Shown here piece after piece: positions 8,703-18,038 of a stretch of 64,000 nt of DNA. Below the pieces are notes generated by a model. The model did not search any database. It saw only the letters and a program-made list of their open reading frames with translations, and was not told the origin of the DNA. The position numbers were made by a program, and so were the translations under genes. The DNA comes from Faecalicatena sp. (lineage in GTDB: Bacteria; Bacillota; Clostridia; Lachnospirales; Lachnospiraceae). Within the stretch, counting starts at the first letter, position 1, and each line of letters begins with the position of its first letter. The DNA is taken from NCBI GenBank assembly GCA_009774255.1, contig VSNK01000003.1, positions 14,779 through 78,778 on the forward strand. Direction: 5' to 3'.

Positions 8703-10112
8703 TCAGACCTTCCATTCTTCGGTAAGTATTTTCACCGCCTCTACGATCTTCTCTTCACTCATATTCGCATATCCCAGCAGAATCGTTGCAGGAGCCTTCG
8801 GCCGGGGCTCCACATCATATTCGGAGAGTCCGTATACTCTGACTCCCCGCCGCCCGGCCCGGCGGATCAGTTCTTCCTCCGACATCCCGTTCTGGACATG
8901 GAGGAGAAGATGCACCCCCGCATTTTCCCCGGAAATGCGGAATGCTTCTGTCCGGCAGAGAGAACTTTTCAGGCAGGAAAGCAAGGTATCATGCCTGCTC
9001 TTATAAAGTGCGCGGGTCTTGTTCAGATGCCGTTCAAAATAGCCGTTTCCAATGAACTTTTCGAGAATCAGCTGATCCACCTTGGACACCGTGGAATTCA
9101 AAAAGCGGCTCCGTTCCTGATATAGCTTGAGGAGCGGCTGCGGCAGAACCAGATAGCTCATCCGGATTGCAGGAGCGATCGCTTTGGAAAACGTACCGAT
9201 ATAAATCACCTTTTCCTGGCTGTCATATCCCTGCAGGGCGGGAATCGGCTTTCCCTTATAGCGGAATTCACTGTCATAATCGTCCTCAATGATGTACCGG
9301 CCCTCCTGCTTTCCTGCCCATCTCAGCAGTTCCAGACGGCGCTTTATGGGCATCACGATTCCCAGCGGATACTGGTGGGAAGGCATGACAAACGCGATAT
9401 CCGCGCCGGAAGCCTCCAGCTCCTTCACGTCCATCCCCCTGGAATCCATATCCACCGTACGGATACGGAAGGACAGATTCTCAAACAGACGGTAAGCCTG
9501 CCTGTAGGTCGGATTTTCAAAGGCCACCGTGTGATCCTGTCCTGTCATGGTGGCGAGGAGCATCAGCAGATAATCATTTCCTGCGCCGATGATCATCTGC
9601 TCGGGATCACAGTTGACCCCTCTGGCCTGATGAAGGTAGCTGCAGATCGCGCTGCGCAGTCCGTATTCTCCCTGTGGGTTTCCCAGCCGGAACAATTCCG
9701 CGCGGTCATCCAGCAGGCTTTCTTTGGAAAGCTTTCGCCACGCGTTGTAAGGAAAGCTGTTCAGATCCACACCGTTGGGCGTAAAATCATAGAGACAGTC
9801 CGTCCCCTTCGCGGTGTCCGCACCCCTGTATCTGGCAGCAGGACGTCCGAGCTGATACAGCCCCTCTACGTCCGCGACAAAAAAACCGCGGCAGGGTTCT
9901 GCCTCCACATAACCCTCTGACAGCAGCTGCTCGTAAGCAAGCTCTACCGTGCTTCTGCTGACCTCCAGATACCGGCAGAGGGCACGGGTAGAGGGCAGCT
10001 TATCACCGCTTCTAAGCTGTGCGGTCCGGATCTCATTTTTGATGTAAAGATAAATCTGTTCATACAGCGGTGTCTTTGACTTTGCATCCAGACTCATGGT
10101 CAGTTCATTCAT
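8703..10112 (-). CDS. MocR/PdxR-type GntR regulator with aminotransferase-like domain
   Basis: 469 residues from the ATG at 10112 (GAGGAG site). An N-terminal winged helix-turn-helix of GntR type (LRSGDKLPSTRALCRYLEVS, about residues 25-75) is joined to a fold-type I aminotransferase domain. The PLP-lysine motif is visible as YIGTFSKAIAPAIRMSYLVL. MocR proteins use bound PLP or amino-acid adducts as effectors. PdxR members sit next to pdxS/pdxT, which are absent here, so the target is unknown. The next upstream gene, glnS, is on the same strand 65 bp away. Confidence 0.88.
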   Translation of the reverse strand: MNELTMSLDAKSKTPLYEQIYLYIKNEIRTAQLRSGDKLPSTRALCRYLEVSRSTVELAYEQLLSEGYVEAEPCRGFFVADVEGLYQLGRPAARYRGADTAKGTDCLYDFTPNGVDLNSFPYNAWRKLSKESLLDDRAELFRLGNPQGEYGLRSAICSYLHQARGVNCDPEQMIIGAGNDYLLMLLATMTGQDHTVAFENPTYRQAYRLFENLSFRIRTVDMDSRGMDVKELEASGADIAFVMPSHQYPLGIVMPIKRRLELLRWAGKQEGRYIIEDDYDSEFRYKGKPIPALQGYDSQEKVIYIGTFSKAIAPAIRMSYLVLPQPLLKLYQERSRFLNSTVSKVDQLILEKFIGNGYFERHLNKTRALYKSRHDTLLSCLKSSLCRTEAFRISGENAGVHLLLHVQNGMSEEELIRRAGRRGVRVYGLSEYDVEPRPKAPATILLGYANMSEEKIVEAVKILTEEWKV

Positions 10113-10176
10113 AAGAAAAGACTCCTCTATGGGCTTTTGGCATACCTGCAAGGGTACTGAGCAGATACGCCTCTGT

Positions 10177-11844
10177 TTACTTCGGCAGTTTAAAGGAACT
10201 CTTCAAAGATACGATCCGGTTAAAAACCAATGCCTCCGGAGAGGAATCCTTTGCGTCAATACAAAAGTATCCGTTCCTTACAAACTGGAAGCTGTCATAG
10301 GCTTGCGCTTCCGCAAATCCCGGCTCCACCGGGCAGTCCTTCAATACAGTCAGAGAATTCGGATTCAGATTCAGGGAACCGTCCTCCTTGTTATAGACCC
10401 CCTTCTCTTCGTCCACCAGATTCTCATACAGACGGACTTCCGCTCTTTTGGCCCAGGGAGCCGCCACCCAGTGGATCGTCCCCTTGACTTTTCTTCCGGT
10501 AAACCCGCTTCCGCTCTTCGTTTCCGGGTCATAGGTACAGTGTACCTCTGTTACATTTCCCTCCGCGTCTTTGACAAAGCTTTGGCATGTCACAAAGTAT
10601 GCGGACATCAGGCGCACTTCATTGCCCGGGAACAGGCGGAAATACTTCTTCGGAGGTTCCTCCATAAAATCATCCCGCTCGATATACAGCTCCCGGCAAA
10701 ACGGCACCTTTCTCGTTCCCAACGCTTCATTTTCCAGATTGTTTGGAACGTCCAGATATTCGGTCTCCCCCTCCGGGTAATTATCAATGATCAGCCTGAT
10801 GGGATGCAGCACCGCCATCATGCGTGCCTTTTTCATCTTCAGATCTTCCCGGATGCAGTATTCCAGCATGGCATAATCGACGGAGCTCTGTGCCTTAGAT
10901 ACGCCGCACATCTCAATGAACATCTTCAGAGCCTCCGGTGTGAACCCGCGTCTGCGCAGTGCGGCGATGGACACCAGGCGCGGATCATCCCACCCGTCAA
11001 CGATGCCGTCCTCCACAAGCTTTTTGATATAGCGCTTTCCTGTCACCACATTGGTCAGATACAATTTCGCGAACTCGATCTGGCGGGGCGGATTTTCAAA
11101 TTCACACTCCCGTACGACCCAGTCATACAGCGGCCGATGATCCTCAAACTCTAACGTACAGATCGAATGGGTGATCCCTTCGATGGCATCCTCGATCGGG
11201 TGCGCGAAATCATACATCGGATAGATGCACCACTTATCCCCTGTCCTGTGGTGGGACATCCGCGCCACACGGTAAATCACGGGGTCACGCATATTGATAT
11301 TCGGCGAAGCCATGTCAATCTTTGCGCGGAGTACCTTTTCTCCGTCCTGAAATTCCCCGGCACGCATCTGCTCAAAAAGACGCAGATTCTCTTCCACCCC
11401 GCGTTCCCGGTAAGGACTTTTCCTTCCCGCTTCCGTCAGCGTCCCGCGGTATTCCCGGATCTCTTCCGCGGACAAGTCACAGACATATGCCTTGCCTTTC
11501 CGGATCAATTTGACCGCGCATTCGTACATCTGGTCAAAATAATCGGATGCGAAATACAGATGGTCTTCCCAGTCTGCCCCCAGCCACCGGATATCTTCCT
11601 TGATCGAGTCTACAAATTCTATCTTTTCCTTTGTCGGATTCGTGTCGTCGAACCGCATATGGAATGTTCCATGATATTTTTGCGCCAGCCCGTAATTCAA
11701 AAGTATGGACTTTGCATGTCCGATATGCAGATATCCGTTCGGTTCCGGCGGGAATCTGGTACATACATGATCGTACACTCCTTCCGCCAGATCCTTGTCG
11801 ATCTCCTGCTCTATAAAATTCTTCGATACAACGTCATTTTCCAT
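10177..11844 (-). CDS. glnS: Glutaminyl-tRNA synthetase
   Basis: 555 residues. A class Ic synthetase that charges tRNA-Gln directly. The HIGH motif is present ([16 protein letters not shown]), as are the Rossmann-domain MRFDDTNP and the anticodon-binding beta-barrel half ([18 protein letters not shown]). The position of the KMSKS loop reads [13 protein letters not shown] rather than the usual VMSKR, a noticeable variant. GlnRS is scattered among clostridia, many of which use GatCAB instead. An AGGAGGAAACC site precedes the ATG at 11844. No T-box is visible upstream. Confidence 0.95.
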   Translation of the reverse strand: MENDVVSKNFIEQEIDKDLAEGVYDHVCTRFPPEPNGYLHIGHAKSILLNYGLAQKYHGTFHMRFDDTNPTKEKIEFVDSIKEDIRWLGADWEDHLYFASDYFDQMYECAVKLIRKGKAYVCDLSAEEIREYRGTLTEAGRKSPYRERGVEENLRLFEQMRAGEFQDGEKVLRAKIDMASPNINMRDPVIYRVARMSHHRTGDKWCIYPMYDFAHPIEDAIEGITHSICTLEFEDHRPLYDWVVRECEFENPPRQIEFAKLYLTNVVTGKRYIKKLVEDGIVDGWDDPRLVSIAALRRRGFTPEALKMFIEMCGVSKAQSSVDYAMLEYCIREDLKMKKARMMAVLHPIRLIIDNYPEGETEYLDVPNNLENEALGTRKVPFCRELYIERDDFMEEPPKKYFRLFPGNEVRLMSAYFVTCQSFVKDAEGNVTEVHCTYDPETKSGSGFTGRKVKGTIHWVAAPWAKRAEVRLYENLVDEEKGVYNKEDGSLNLNPNSLTVLKDCPVEPGFAEAQAYDSFQFVRNGYFCIDAKDSSPEALVFNRIVSLKSSFKLPK

Positions 11845-11946
11845 GGTTTCCTCCTCAATCCTTCAATATCTGCCAATTATCTTACCATAATTTGCATACA
11901 ACGGCAAGGCTGAAATAGCTTTGAAAGGACAAAAAAGCCGCCCTTC

Positions 11947-12092
11947 GTTACTGTTCACGGCTAACCGTGCACTCGCTGCACGGTTAGCCGCCAGAAAAGT
12001 GATGGGGCGATGACATCTGCCCCATCGCCGAAGGCGATTTTAAATGGCAGATGTCGTTACTATGAGCGGCCGGTTAGGCCGTGAATAGTAAC
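11947..12092 (+). repeat. Structured intergenic repeat, family A, copy 2
   Basis: 146 bp. The outer arms GTTACTGTTCACGGC and GCCGTGAATAGTAAC pair along 15 positions with one G-U type mismatch. A side hairpin CTAACCGTGCA/TGCACGGTTAG and a core hairpin CATCTGCC/GGCAGATG with inner ATCGCC/GGCGAT follow. An alternative pairing of GATGGGGC with GCCCCATC competes with the core. It fills most of the 306-bp gap between glnS and the gene ending at 12151; nothing else is seen there. Confidence 0.85.
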
Positions 12093-12150
12093 CGCCCTTC
12101 CTCCGAGGCCGGCTTCCTTATTGATTCAAAAAAATTGAGTTTTCTCTTTT

Positions 12151-12516
12151 CTAATCCAAATTTGTACCCGGAACAAAAAAACTTCCCACCGCATTGAGCA
12201 GAATCAGATACTGCAGACACAGCTCTGTCTGGCATTCCTCAAACAGCCTGCAGGAAGGGATTCCCACATATTCGTCGTTGGCCAGATCCCAGTCCCGCAC
12301 CAGGAGTGTCCCGAGATATCTCAGTCCCTCTCCCTTATCTTCCCGTACGCAGATGCAGATTTCGATGTTATCCTTCATGGATTTCAGATAATGGATCAGA
12401 TAACGGATAAAATCCGGTCTACCCAGATGCTGCCATTTTTCCACAAAAAGCGTCAACTCAACCAATGCATCTCTCAGCGGAATCAGATGTTCTTTTTTCA
12501 GGTTACTAATTATCAT
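12151..12516 (-). CDS. Hypothetical cytoplasmic protein
   Basis: 121 residues from the ATG at 12516 (MIISNLKKEHLIPLRDALVE), preceded by AGAGGA. A much longer frame runs antisense-like across the galT end and is not credible as protein. The sequence is mostly helical with no membrane segment. I do not recognise the family. It lies just downstream of galT but 124 bp away, so co-transcription is uncertain. Confidence 0.55.
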   Translation of the reverse strand: MIISNLKKEHLIPLRDALVELTLFVEKWQHLGRPDFIRYLIHYLKSMKDNIEICICVREDKGEGLRYLGTLLVRDWDLANDEYVGIPSCRLFEECQTELCLQYLILLNAVGSFFVPGTNLD

Positions 12517-12640
12517 ACTGTTCCTCTTAAGCCTACCGTTATTCAACGTACCATTTAACCACATGAGTTGTATATCGTACGCAGGCCCGGAATTCAAAAC
12601 AAAAGGAAACGGAATGAAGCAGGTTCCATGTATAATGGTT

Positions 12641-14137
12641 TTAAAGTACAGCGATAAATCTGCGGAATGCTTCCAGTCCTTCCGGTGTGTATTTGTATAC
12701 ACCGGCATCCTCCAGAACCTGGCAGAATACCTTTCCGATCTCTTTTTGAAGGATCTCTTCAATATTCTCCGCGCTCACATCCGGGTACGACGGCAGGAAT
12801 TCCTCCACCCAGTCCGCATGCTTTTCAATACTTTCATTAGAACGGATGTCTTTGCCTTCCAGGATATATTCCTTCAGAAGCTCCATCTCTCCCTTCAGAC
12901 GCGCCGGGAGCACCGCCAGTCCCATAACCTCGATCAAACCGATGTTTTCCTTTTTAATATGATGCAGGCCTGCGTGGGGATGATAGACGCCCAGCGGATG
13001 CTCTTTTGTGGTGATATTGTTCCTCAGGGTCAGATCCAGCTCATACAGATCTCCCCGTTTCCGCGCGATGGGGGTAATGGTATTGTGCGGCTGTCCGTCG
13101 GTCTCAGCGAAGATAAACGCTGCTTCGTCCGTATAGCCCCTCCATTTGTTTAAAATATGTTCCGCAAGGTCAATGATCCGTGTCTCATCCGCGCACTGCA
13201 GACGGATCACGGAAAGCGGCCATTTGACGATTCCTGCCGTCACATCCTCATAGCCTTTTACGGTGAACTGTTCCACAACCGGCGCCTTTGCCATGGCAAA
13301 GGTGTAATGCCCTCCCTGGAAATGGTCATGACTCAGGATGGAGCCGCCCACAATCGGAAGGTCCGCGTTGGAGCCCAGGAAATAGTGGGGGAACTGCCTG
13401 ACAAAGTCAAACAGCTTCACAAACGCGGCGCGGTCGATCTTCATCGGGGTATGCTCCCCATTGAACACGATGCAGTGCTCATTATAGTATACATAAGGCG
13501 AATACTGGAAGCCCCAGGCGGACTCATTGACCGTGATCGGAATGATCCGGTGGTTTTCCCGCGCCGGATGATTCGTGCGTCCCGCATAACCTTCATTCTC
13601 CATGCAGAGCTGACATTTCGGATAGGCGGAATTCTTTGCGTTTCTGGCAGCGGCAATGGCTTTCGGATCCTTTTCCGGCTTGGAAAGATTGATGGTGATG
13701 TCCAGAGTTCCATAATCGGTATCCACGGTCCATTTTCTATCCTTTTTGATCCGGTAGCGCCTGATATAATCGCTGTCCTGGCTGAACTTGTAATACTGCT
13801 TCGTTGCTTCCTCCGGGGAAACCTCGTAATTTTCCCAGAAGGTCTTATGCACCTGTGCCGGACGAGGCATCAGACAGTTCATCAGCTTCGTGTCAAAGAG
13901 ATCCCGGTAAACAATGCTGTCCTCTATGATTCCCCGGGCGCATGCCTCATCCAGGAGTTCCCTCAGAACATCCTCCAAAATAATTTCCGTCAGGTCACAG
14001 GAAACATCTTCATAGTCGTTCTCCTGAAACAGATCCAGCAGAAGATTCGTCGTATATATGCGCTCACATTCCGGTGTCAGCCCGGTATTGATTCCATATT
14101 GAACCAGCTTTTTGATATTTTCGTATAATTTCATCAT
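12641..14137 (-). CDS. galT: Galactose-1-phosphate uridylyltransferase, class II
   Basis: 498 residues, long like the Firmicute GalT2 family. It exchanges UMP between UDP-glucose and galactose-1-phosphate in the Leloir pathway. Conserved stretches include ENHRIIPITVNESAWGFQYS, IVGGSILSHDHFQGGHYTF with the active-site His cluster, and LGVYHPHAGLHHIKKENIGL. Several in-frame ATGs crowd the start; GGAG is best placed for the ATG at 14137. It follows galK by 14 bp on the same strand, so the two form one operon. No galE or permease is in view. Confidence 0.94.
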   Translation of the reverse strand: MMKLYENIKKLVQYGINTGLTPECERIYTTNLLLDLFQENDYEDVSCDLTEIILEDVLRELLDEACARGIIEDSIVYRDLFDTKLMNCLMPRPAQVHKTFWENYEVSPEEATKQYYKFSQDSDYIRRYRIKKDRKWTVDTDYGTLDITINLSKPEKDPKAIAAARNAKNSAYPKCQLCMENEGYAGRTNHPARENHRIIPITVNESAWGFQYSPYVYYNEHCIVFNGEHTPMKIDRAAFVKLFDFVRQFPHYFLGSNADLPIVGGSILSHDHFQGGHYTFAMAKAPVVEQFTVKGYEDVTAGIVKWPLSVIRLQCADETRIIDLAEHILNKWRGYTDEAAFIFAETDGQPHNTITPIARKRGDLYELDLTLRNNITTKEHPLGVYHPHAGLHHIKKENIGLIEVMGLAVLPARLKGEMELLKEYILEGKDIRSNESIEKHADWVEEFLPSYPDVSAENIEEILQKEIGKVFCQVLEDAGVYKYTPEGLEAFRRFIAVL

Positions 14138-14151
14138 ATCCATTCTCCATT

Positions 14152-15327
14152 CTAGTTGATCCTGCATGCTCCGTCCCCGATATCCACCGTGTAAAATTCT
14201 GCCTCATGCCCTACTTTTTCTTTGTAGGACGCTCCGATGGACCTGATAAAACAATCTACCGCGTCATTTTCCACGATGCTCACGGTACAGCCTCCGAAAC
14301 CGCCTCCTGTGATACGGGATCCGATCACGCCGGGAATCTTCCATGCCAGATCGACCAGGATATCGATCTCTTCACAGGATACCTCATAATCATCCCGAAG
14401 AGACACATGAGACTGATTCATCAGTTCTCCGAACCTCGCGATATTGTCAGCCTTCAGAGCAGCCACCGCCTCGATCGTACGCTGGTTCTCCGCCACGGCA
14501 TGCCTTGCGCGCTTTTCCAGAATGGGATCCGTGAGAACATGCTTATATTTTTCAAATTCTTCCACCGTCAGGTCGCCAAGCGTCTCGATATCCGCTACGT
14601 TCTTCAATGCGGCAAGAGCGTCCGTACATTCCTGCCGGCGGTCATTGTACGCAGAATCCACCAGACTGTGCTTTACCTTGCTGTTCACGATCACGATTCT
14701 GGCATTTTTTAATTTCACAGGCGCATATTCATAGTTCAGGGTGCTGGTGTCCAGAAAGATTGCATGATCCTTTTTGCCCATAGCGACTGCGAACTGATCC
14801 ATGATCCCGCAGTTGCAGCCGTTAAAATTATTTTCCGAATACTGCCCTGTCAGCGCGATATCCACCATGCTCAGTTCTGAGATATCATACATGTCTTTCA
14901 GAATCACGCCTGTGAGTACTTCCAGAGAGGCGGATGATGAAAGCCCGCTTCCATTGGGAATATTGCCCCAGATCACCATATCAAATCCGGTATCCAACGG
15001 ATGTCCCTTTTTCTGAAACGCCCATACAACACCAAGAGGATAATTGGCCCATCCATAGGCTTCTTGATTGGTCAGCCCATCAAGAGAAGCTTCCACAACA
15101 CCAAAGTGATCCAGATTCATAGAATATAAATGTATCTTGCGGTCCTCACGCTTCCTTGCGGCACCGTAAGTACCGATTGTCAGCGCACAAGGAAATACAT
15201 GTCCGCCGTTATAGTCCGTATGTTCTCCGATCAGATTGACACGCCCCGGCGAAAAATAAAATCCGGCTCCTGCCGCGCTGCCAAAGAGTTCCGCAAATTT
15301 TTTTAGCAATTTTTCTTTCATGATCAT
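14152..15327 (-). CDS. galK: Galactokinase
   Basis: 391 residues, the usual length for the GHMP-kinase GalK. It phosphorylates galactose with ATP at C1. All three family motifs are visible: GRVNLIGEHTDYNGGHVFP near the N-terminus, the ATP-binding GNIPNGSGLSSSASLEV, and GSRITGGGFGGCTVSIVE near the C-terminus. The ATG at 15327 is preceded by GTGAGG. First gene of a galK-galT operon. The upstream region has two direct TTATTGCA copies (near 15450-15467) that might be an operator, but there is no adjacent regulator gene to support this. Confidence 0.96.
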   Translation of the reverse strand: MIMKEKLLKKFAELFGSAAGAGFYFSPGRVNLIGEHTDYNGGHVFPCALTIGTYGAARKREDRKIHLYSMNLDHFGVVEASLDGLTNQEAYGWANYPLGVVWAFQKKGHPLDTGFDMVIWGNIPNGSGLSSSASLEVLTGVILKDMYDISELSMVDIALTGQYSENNFNGCNCGIMDQFAVAMGKKDHAIFLDTSTLNYEYAPVKLKNARIVIVNSKVKHSLVDSAYNDRRQECTDALAALKNVADIETLGDLTVEEFEKYKHVLTDPILEKRARHAVAENQRTIEAVAALKADNIARFGELMNQSHVSLRDDYEVSCEEIDILVDLAWKIPGVIGSRITGGGFGGCTVSIVENDAVDCFIRSIGASYKEKVGHEAEFYTVDIGDGACRIN

Positions 15328-15482
15328 CAAAATCCTCACTTTCTGTTTTGATCTGTTATCGGCAGAAAAGCACAATCCTATGTTGAATCGTTACGATCTG
15401 TCTGCCTTTTATTATAAAATAACAAGGGCGTCAAATCTATAAAAAATCCGTGCAATAATATGCAATAATGTTGCTTCATTTC

Positions 15483-15569
15483 AGTTCACTCGTCAGCCGC
15501 TGTCATGATAAGTTTGTGCTTGCACAAAGACTTATCATGACAGCGGCTGACGAAGGGAGTACAGTTCAC
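15483..15569 (+). repeat. Hairpin repeat, family B, copy 2
   Basis: The same hairpin as 3013-3090 in the opposite orientation: 19-bp arms AGCCGCTGTCATGATAAGT at 15495 and their complement ending at 15548, flanked by AGTTCACTCGTC and by an AGTTCAC box. It ends on the stop codon of the flavin reductase gene. Confidence 0.8.
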
Positions 15570-16168
15570 TTTTCTTTCTGTCTCTTTTTCCTTTTTGCAG
15601 CCTGTCTCTTTCTGACACTATAGCCGAATGTACCGAGCCGCCTCCCCATGGCCATATATTCCCCATGAGAATACAGAAGAAGCCCTGCCTTGTTCAGTTC
15701 TAATTGGTTCCGACCATTCAGGTATTTTTCGTCGGCGTGGACTGCCTGCACCTTCGCGAGGAACATATGGTGGCTGCCAAGCTCCTTCACTTCTGTTACC
15801 ACGCACTCAATATTTACCGGTGCTTCTTCGATCAGCGGCGCATACCGAAGCTCCTGCCCATTTTGCGGATGAAGCCCGGTCTTTTTCCATTTGTCCACTT
15901 CCCTGCCTGATTTTACACCACAGTAATCGGTGGCCCAGGCAAGAGTCTCCGTAGTCAGGTTGATGACAAATTCTCCGGATTCCCGGATCATCATATAAGA
16001 ATATCGCTCCGGACGGACGGATATGTACGCCATTGCCGGATTGGTACAGATCGTACCGGTCCATGCGACCGTCAGTATATTGGTATTCCCTTTCGTATCT
16101 CCCGTGCTTACCATCACAGCCGGCAGCGGATACAGCATATTCCCCGGCTTCCATATTTGTTTGCCCAT
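15566..16168 (-). CDS. Flavin reductase family protein (flavoredoxin-like)
   Basis: 200 residues from the ATG at 16168 (AAAGGA nine bases upstream; a TTG six bases further up is too close to the site). The N-terminus MGKQIWKPGNMLYPLPAVMV and the stretch NILTVAWTGTICTNPAMAYI, with RESGEFVINL, are typical of the FMN-binding split-barrel flavin reductases (PF01613). The partner is unknown. The C-terminus is unusually basic (RKRQAAKRKKRQKEK). It lies 34 bp after the pyrophosphatase gene, so co-transcription is likely. Confidence 0.88.
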   Translation of the reverse strand: MGKQIWKPGNMLYPLPAVMVSTGDTKGNTNILTVAWTGTICTNPAMAYISVRPERYSYMMIRESGEFVINLTTETLAWATDYCGVKSGREVDKWKKTGLHPQNGQELRYAPLIEEAPVNIECVVTEVKELGSHHMFLAKVQAVHADEKYLNGRNQLELNKAGLLLYSHGEYMAMGRRLGTFGYSVRKRQAAKRKKRQKEK

Positions 16169-16201
16169 TTTCAATTTTCCTTTATTTTAAAGAGATCATA
16201 C

Positions 16202-17857
16202 TTATTGCTGCAGCGCTTCCACCAGTGCCGGCACGAGCTGTTTCTTTCTGGATACGACTCCCTTGAGATGCAGTTCTTCCATCTCCGCTCGCAGGTCAAA
16301 GGCGTTGATCAGCTTTTCCCTGGCTTCCGGTCCGGCACACAGCATCTCCGAGGATTCCGTGATAATGTTGGTGAGCATGAAGAAGATCATGTTCAGCCGG
16401 TGTGTGGTCCTTGCTTTTTCCAGATGCGGCATCACCTTCTTCTTGATATCCTTTAATTCCTCCGGACTCATGGAGTTGACCTGTCCGACACCGAATACCA
16501 TATCATTGACCGTAAACTGTTTAAAATCAAGGAAGCAGATTTCCTCCGCACTCTTTCCCTTCAGATTGCTTCCCGCGCGGAACATGGCCTGCGCCAGCAT
16601 CTCCACGTCCACCTCCGCAATCTCCGCCAGCTTTCTCGCGGACGTCTCATCCAGCGGCGTGCAGGTCGGGGAACGGAACATCAGGGTATCGGATATGATC
16701 GCGGCACACAGGAGCCCTGCGATCGTCGGTGTCACCTTTACCTGATTTTCCAGATACATCTGATACACGATGGTGGCGGTGCAGCCCACCGGCTGATTGC
16801 GGAAAAATACCGGCCCCATTGTCTCAATACTGCTCAGCCTGTGGTGATCAATGATCTCCAGCACATCCGCCTGTTCAATCCCGTTCACCGCCTGGCTCTT
16901 CTCGTTGTGATCCACAAGGATGACCTGCTTCTTCCGGCAGTTCAGAAGTCTTCTTCTGGAAATGAATCCAAGGAACTTGCCCTTATTGTCCAGGACCGGA
17001 AAATCACGGTAACGGTTGCGCATCATGATTTCCTTGACATCATCCACATAATCCCGCATACGGAAGGTGGTCAGCCCGTCTCTGGGGCTCATAAAATGGC
17101 GGATAGGAATGCTCTGGTTGATCAGCCGGGCTACGGTAAAGGTATCCTGCTCTGTCATAATGATCACAATCTCCTTCTCCTTTGCCTGTTCGAGAATGCC
17201 TTCCTCCAGCTCCGCGCCGGCGGAGATGATCATACAGCTTACCCCCGCGTCGATAGCCATCTGCTGGACCTCCTTGCGGTTGCCCAGGATGACCAGATCC
17301 TCCGGCTCTACAAAATCTGCCATCAGCTTCCGGCTGGAAGCAACGATCCCTACCTTTCCGTTGGACATATAGCTGTGGGGATTGCCCGTCACGATCTCAC
17401 CGTCAATGCAGGTGGCAATGTTGCGGTACTGTGCCCGGGAAGTCGCGAGGCTTGTGCTGTCATACACATCCATATAAGAGGTGGCGATATCTCCGATCGT
17501 GATCACCCCTTCTAGTTTGCCGTCCCTGGTGACCGGAAGAGTCTTCAGATTCTCTTCCTTCATTCTGGCCCATGCGGTCTTGATGGAGACCGATCCGTTC
17601 ATGCCTTCCACTTCCCGCAGCGCCACATCCTTCACCTGTACCCGGAGATCTGTCAGCAATGCCGGTGCCTTCACGTCAAAATAGTCGAGTACGTACTGGG
17701 TCTCCTCGTTCAGTTGTCCTGCACGTCTCGCATTGTGCCGTTCTCCGGTAAGCTCTGTCCGAAGTTGGGCATACGCAATTGCAGAGCAGACAGAATCTGT
17801 GTCCGGATTCTTATGTCCCACCACGTAGATCTTATTGTTTATTACACCTTTTTCCAT
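16202..17857 (-). CDS. ppaC: Manganese-dependent inorganic pyrophosphatase with CBS-DRTGG regulatory insert
   Basis: 551 residues, much longer than the roughly 310 of simple family II enzymes. The DHH core is split: VVGHKNPDTDSVCSAIAYA at the N-terminus, then CBS repeats (about 70-120 and 250-300) around a DRTGG domain, then ILVDHNEKSQ, EIIDHHRL, QPVGCTATIVYQMY and AAIISDTLMFRSPTCT, then the DHHA2 domain. It hydrolyses pyrophosphate to drive biosynthesis; in characterised clostridial enzymes of this layout, adenine nucleotides bound by the CBS domains regulate activity. AAAGGTGTG precedes the ATG at 17857. Confidence 0.92.
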   Translation of the reverse strand: MEKGVINNKIYVVGHKNPDTDSVCSAIAYAQLRTELTGERHNARRAGQLNEETQYVLDYFDVKAPALLTDLRVQVKDVALREVEGMNGSVSIKTAWARMKEENLKTLPVTRDGKLEGVITIGDIATSYMDVYDSTSLATSRAQYRNIATCIDGEIVTGNPHSYMSNGKVGIVASSRKLMADFVEPEDLVILGNRKEVQQMAIDAGVSCMIISAGAELEEGILEQAKEKEIVIIMTEQDTFTVARLINQSIPIRHFMSPRDGLTTFRMRDYVDDVKEIMMRNRYRDFPVLDNKGKFLGFISRRRLLNCRKKQVILVDHNEKSQAVNGIEQADVLEIIDHHRLSSIETMGPVFFRNQPVGCTATIVYQMYLENQVKVTPTIAGLLCAAIISDTLMFRSPTCTPLDETSARKLAEIAEVDVEMLAQAMFRAGSNLKGKSAEEICFLDFKQFTVNDMVFGVGQVNSMSPEELKDIKKKVMPHLEKARTTHRLNMIFFMLTNIITESSEMLCAGPEAREKLINAFDLRAEMEELHLKGVVSRKKQLVPALVEALQQ

Positions 17858-17961
17858 ATTTCAATCACACCTTTCGGGGCGCAGTTTGTCCCCGCGCCTT
17901 TTCTCTTTTATACTACCTTACCACTTTTTTTCAAATTCGTCACTTGAATTTGCAAGATTAG

Positions 17962-17991
17962 TTGTTTTTTTAGGGAAACATATGGTATACT
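17962..17991 (+). promoter_or_regulatory. Candidate promoter of the S1-domain gene
   Basis: TTGTTT (17962-17967), an 18-bp spacer and TATACT (17986-17991), followed by a leader of about 40 nt with a GAGGTG site before the ATG at 18039. Confidence 0.5.
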
Positions 17992-18038
17992 TGATCTATA
18001 GTTATTACAAATATAGAAAGATACGTTGAGGTGCTGCA

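Noticed and set aside
12516..12762. N-terminal extension of the gene ending at 12151
   Set aside because: The extra 82 codons run through the 3' end of galT in another frame and lack a start site.
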